Origin: an uncultured Chloroflexota bacterium
GTDB lineage: Bacteria > Chloroflexota > Chloroflexia > Chloroflexales > Roseiflexaceae
Direction of reading: 5' to 3'
Length of the DNA stretch: 24,427 bases
Assembly (NCBI GenBank): GCA_903871975.1
Contig: CAIQIY010000130.1
Location: 1-24,427 of the forward strand
A program made the translations under genes and the position numbers. This document shows, piece by piece, positions 22,498 through 24,427 of this stretch (the first letter of the stretch is position 1; every line of letters begins with the position of its first letter). The notes under the pieces are model-generated. The model saw nothing but the letters and a program-made list of their open reading frames with translations. It made no database searches and was not told where the DNA came from.

Positions 22498-24427
22498 TCA
22501 GCATAGGCGCTCGTGCGTCGCGGCGCCGAGATGGCTCGGGTCGTCGCGCAGCACCTGCGCAAACCAGCGTTTCGCGTCGCTGTGCTGCCCCAATCCCAGG
22601 TGCCCCAGTGCGCACATGTAGGCACAGTGGATGCGATGACGCCGGCGCGGATCGTCATCGAACACCAGAAAGTCGGGCAGCGACACGGCGAAGTAATCGA
22701 TCGTCACGTCGTCATTCATGTGCGCCTGACCATAGGCGATCAGCCGCTCGAAGATCTGCGTCGCATGCTCGTGCCGGCCAAGCTGCTGCGCTGCCGCACC
22801 CTGGTAGAACAGCATGTCCGGTGGCTGGTCATTATAATACACCGCCGAGGTTGGCTCGCTGAGGCCGATGGCGGCGCGCTCGAACGCGGCGCGCGCGGCG
22901 TCGTGTTGCCCGCATGCCCGGTGTGCCCGGCCGAGCTCGTAGAAGATGTGGTTCTCCTGCGCGCCGTGCAGCTTGCCTTCGCCGAGCCGGGGCGGGTAGA
23001 TCTGCGCTTCCTCGAGCGCGGTGATGGCGCCGGCGGCGTCGCCGTGCGCCAGTCGGTGCCGGGCCAGTTGCACCAGGCACGCGACGTACTGGCCGGTCAC
23101 CTTGCCTTCGCCCCCTTCCCACGGGTGAAAGGTGCGACTCATCAGCAGGGCGTAGGCTTCGGCGGGGCGATCCAGGCGGTTGAGCAGGCTGACCTGCTCG
23201 ATGACGAGGTCGTCGCGGCGCGCGACCAGCGCGGGATGTGCCTGGAGCCGGGCCAGGCGCTGCACGGGATCGCGGCCGAGTCGCTTCTCCAGCTGATCGC
23301 ATTCGTAGAAGATGCGCGCGTCCCCGGGATCGCAGGCCAGCGCCTGCAGCAGTGCCGCATGCGCCCGCTCATGATCACCGAGCTGGTTGCCGTCCGCCAG
23401 CCCGAGGTTGCGATGCACCGTCGCGAGGTTCGGATCGAGCGCGCGGGCGGATTCCCAGCACGCGATCGCGGCCTGGTAGTGCCGACGCGCGTACCAGAAG
23501 ATGCCCAGGTAGTACGGCGCCCGCGGATCGTCGGGGTGGTGCTGCCGGGCAGCCTCGAGCGCCAGGGCACTCTCGGGCAGATTGGGGAAGCAGTATGCAG
23601 GCGGCAGCGCGGCCGCCGCCTGCCAGCGGGCGCGGGCGGCCTGTGGGTCGCCGGCCAGTGCATGGCACCAGCCCATCAGATAGCTGGCCAGCGGATCGGT
23701 GTGCGCCACGCGGTCGAGCAGGTCCAGCGCTTCGGCAAACAGGCCGGCATGCACGTAATCCAGCGCGACCGCCATCGTGCTGCCGGCATCGCCACGGCAC
23801 TGCGGCCCGGCAGCCGGCGCGTCGAGCCACCGCAGCTCGTGGAGCACCGCAGGGTCCAGCGCATCGTAGGCCAGCGCGCGACTGGCTTCGGCGAGCGCTG
23901 CCGTGCGCTGCCCCAGGCGCCGCAGCAATGCGATCCGCAGGTGGCGGGCGCGTTGCTGACGCACGCCGCCCTCGAGTGCCCGCCCGGTCAGCTCAAGCGC
24001 CTCGTCGAGCCGGCCGGCCCGCGCCGCCAGCCGCGCCAGCTCGAAGCAGGCTGGTGCCTGCCACGCGGCGTTCCAGCTGGCCTTGTACAGCGCGTCGGTG
24101 GCCTCGCGGTCGCGGCGCAGCAGCAGCAGCGCCAACCCCAGGTAGTAGAATGGCTCGCCGTCGGCAGGATTCGGATTGCGCAGCGTCAGACGTTCGGTCG
24201 CGCGGCGCAGGTATGGCACGGCCTCGGCAAACCGGCTGCGGCGCAGCAACAACACGCCCAGCGCGGTGTTGCAGCGGCTGTCGCCCGGGTCACGGCGCAG
24301 GCCTTCCTGGTAATACGGCTCGGGCGCCCGTGTGGCGTGCCGGTACTGCTCGAGATGCAGCCCATTGAGGAACAGCTCCTCGACGCTGGCGATGTCGGCC
24401 GGCGCGCGTGCCGGCGTGGCCGGCGCC
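22498..24427 (-). CDS. DUF5107 / tetratricopeptide-repeat protein (partial, N-terminus outside window)
   Basis: 642 C-terminal residues are visible and the frame is open to the window edge. The first part has the DUF5107-family sequence LFLNGLHLEQYRHATR followed by EPYYQEGLRRDPGDSRCNT, then a run of TPR-like helix pairs over the rest of the protein, for example RAPYYLGIFWYARRHYQAAI, NLATVHRNLGLADGNQLGDH and MLFYQGAAAQQLGRHEHATQ. Such proteins usually have an N-terminal carbohydrate-binding or beta-propeller-like DUF5107 domain outside this window; the TPR array is a protein-binding scaffold. No catalytic residues are identifiable. It lies immediately upstream of the chaperonin-like gene on the same strand (36 bp), suggesting a shared transcript. 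The biological role is unknown. Confidence 0.85.
   Translation of the reverse strand, partial: APATPARAPADIASVEELFLNGLHLEQYRHATRAPEPYYQEGLRRDPGDSRCNTALGVLLLRRSRFAEAVPYLRRATERLTLRNPNPADGEPFYYLGLALLLLRRDREATDALYKASWNAAWQAPACFELARLAARAGRLDEALELTGRALEGGVRQQRARHLRIALLRRLGQRTAALAEASRALAYDALDPAVLHELRWLDAPAAGPQCRGDAGSTMAVALDYVHAGLFAEALDLLDRVAHTDPLASYLMGWCHALAGDPQAARARWQAAAALPPAYCFPNLPESALALEAARQHHPDDPRAPYYLGIFWYARRHYQAAIACWESARALDPNLATVHRNLGLADGNQLGDHERAHAALLQALACDPGDARIFYECDQLEKRLGRDPVQRLARLQAHPALVARRDDLVIEQVSLLNRLDRPAEAYALLMSRTFHPWEGGEGKVTGQYVACLVQLARHRLAHGDAAGAITALEEAQIYPPRLGEGKLHGAQENHIFYELGRAHRACGQHDAARAAFERAAIGLSEPTSAVYYNDQPPDMLFYQGAAAQQLGRHEHATQIFERLIAYGQAHMNDDVTIDYFAVSLPDFLVFDDDPRRRHRIHCAYMCALGHLGLGQHSDAKRWFAQVLRDDPSHLGAATHERLC

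Noticed and set aside
21007..22506. 499-codon plus-strand open frame opposite the chaperonin-like gene
   Set aside because: Composition artefact; the minus-strand protein shows conserved chaperonin motifs throughout.

Overview
The window is high-GC (about two thirds by eye), densely coding bacterial DNA. The best guess for the host is a member of the Chloroflexota, probably class Chloroflexia. This rests on gene content (a Complex I block starting at nuoF, a DUF5107/TPR protein, TolB-like lipoproteins), is an inference, and no rRNA or other marker is present to confirm it. No rRNA, tRNA, CRISPR array, prophage or insertion-sequence transposase was seen.

Region 1 (1-9505, minus strand) is a respiratory NADH dehydrogenase operon in the order nuoF-G-H-I-J-K-L-M, with nuoM cut by the window edge. 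Genes are spaced by 4-51 bp except for a 91-bp gap with a strong hairpin between nuoL and nuoM. A very good sigma70-type promoter (TTGACA, 17 bp, TAGCAT) lies upstream of nuoF, and its -35 box is embedded in an 18-bp palindrome matching the binding site of the NADH/NAD+ sensor Rex. nuoA-E are not at this end of the operon.

Region 2 (9506-13855) is a 521-bp divergent intergenic region followed, on the plus strand, by a four-gene zinc/manganese ABC transporter of the TroABCD type (lipoprotein, ATPase, two permeases). The second permease carries a C-terminal winged-helix domain. The intergenic region holds copy A of a roughly 140-bp repeat with terminal inverted repeats.

Region 3 (13876-17478, minus strand) holds a chagasin-like protease-inhibitor lipoprotein, a TolB/PD40 beta-propeller lipoprotein translationally coupled to a diacylglycerol/sphingosine-kinase-family protein, and a Maf nucleotide pyrophosphatase.

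Region 4 (17479-20817, plus strand) starts with copy B of the same repeat. It is followed by a polyprenyl-synthase-fold protein that has lost both aspartate-rich motifs, then a Kup potassium transporter.

Region 5 (20854-24427, minus strand) is a DUF5107/TPR protein (5' end outside the window) followed 36 bp later by a divergent GroEL-family protein that lacks the two catalytic aspartates and the GGM tail.

The most interesting items are the Rex-like switch on the nuo operon, the pair of dispersed MITE-like repeats placed just upstream of promoters, and two apparent pseudo-enzymes (a dead isoprenyl-diphosphate synthase and a hydrolysis-deficient chaperonin paired with a TPR protein). None of these amounts to a demonstrated new system.
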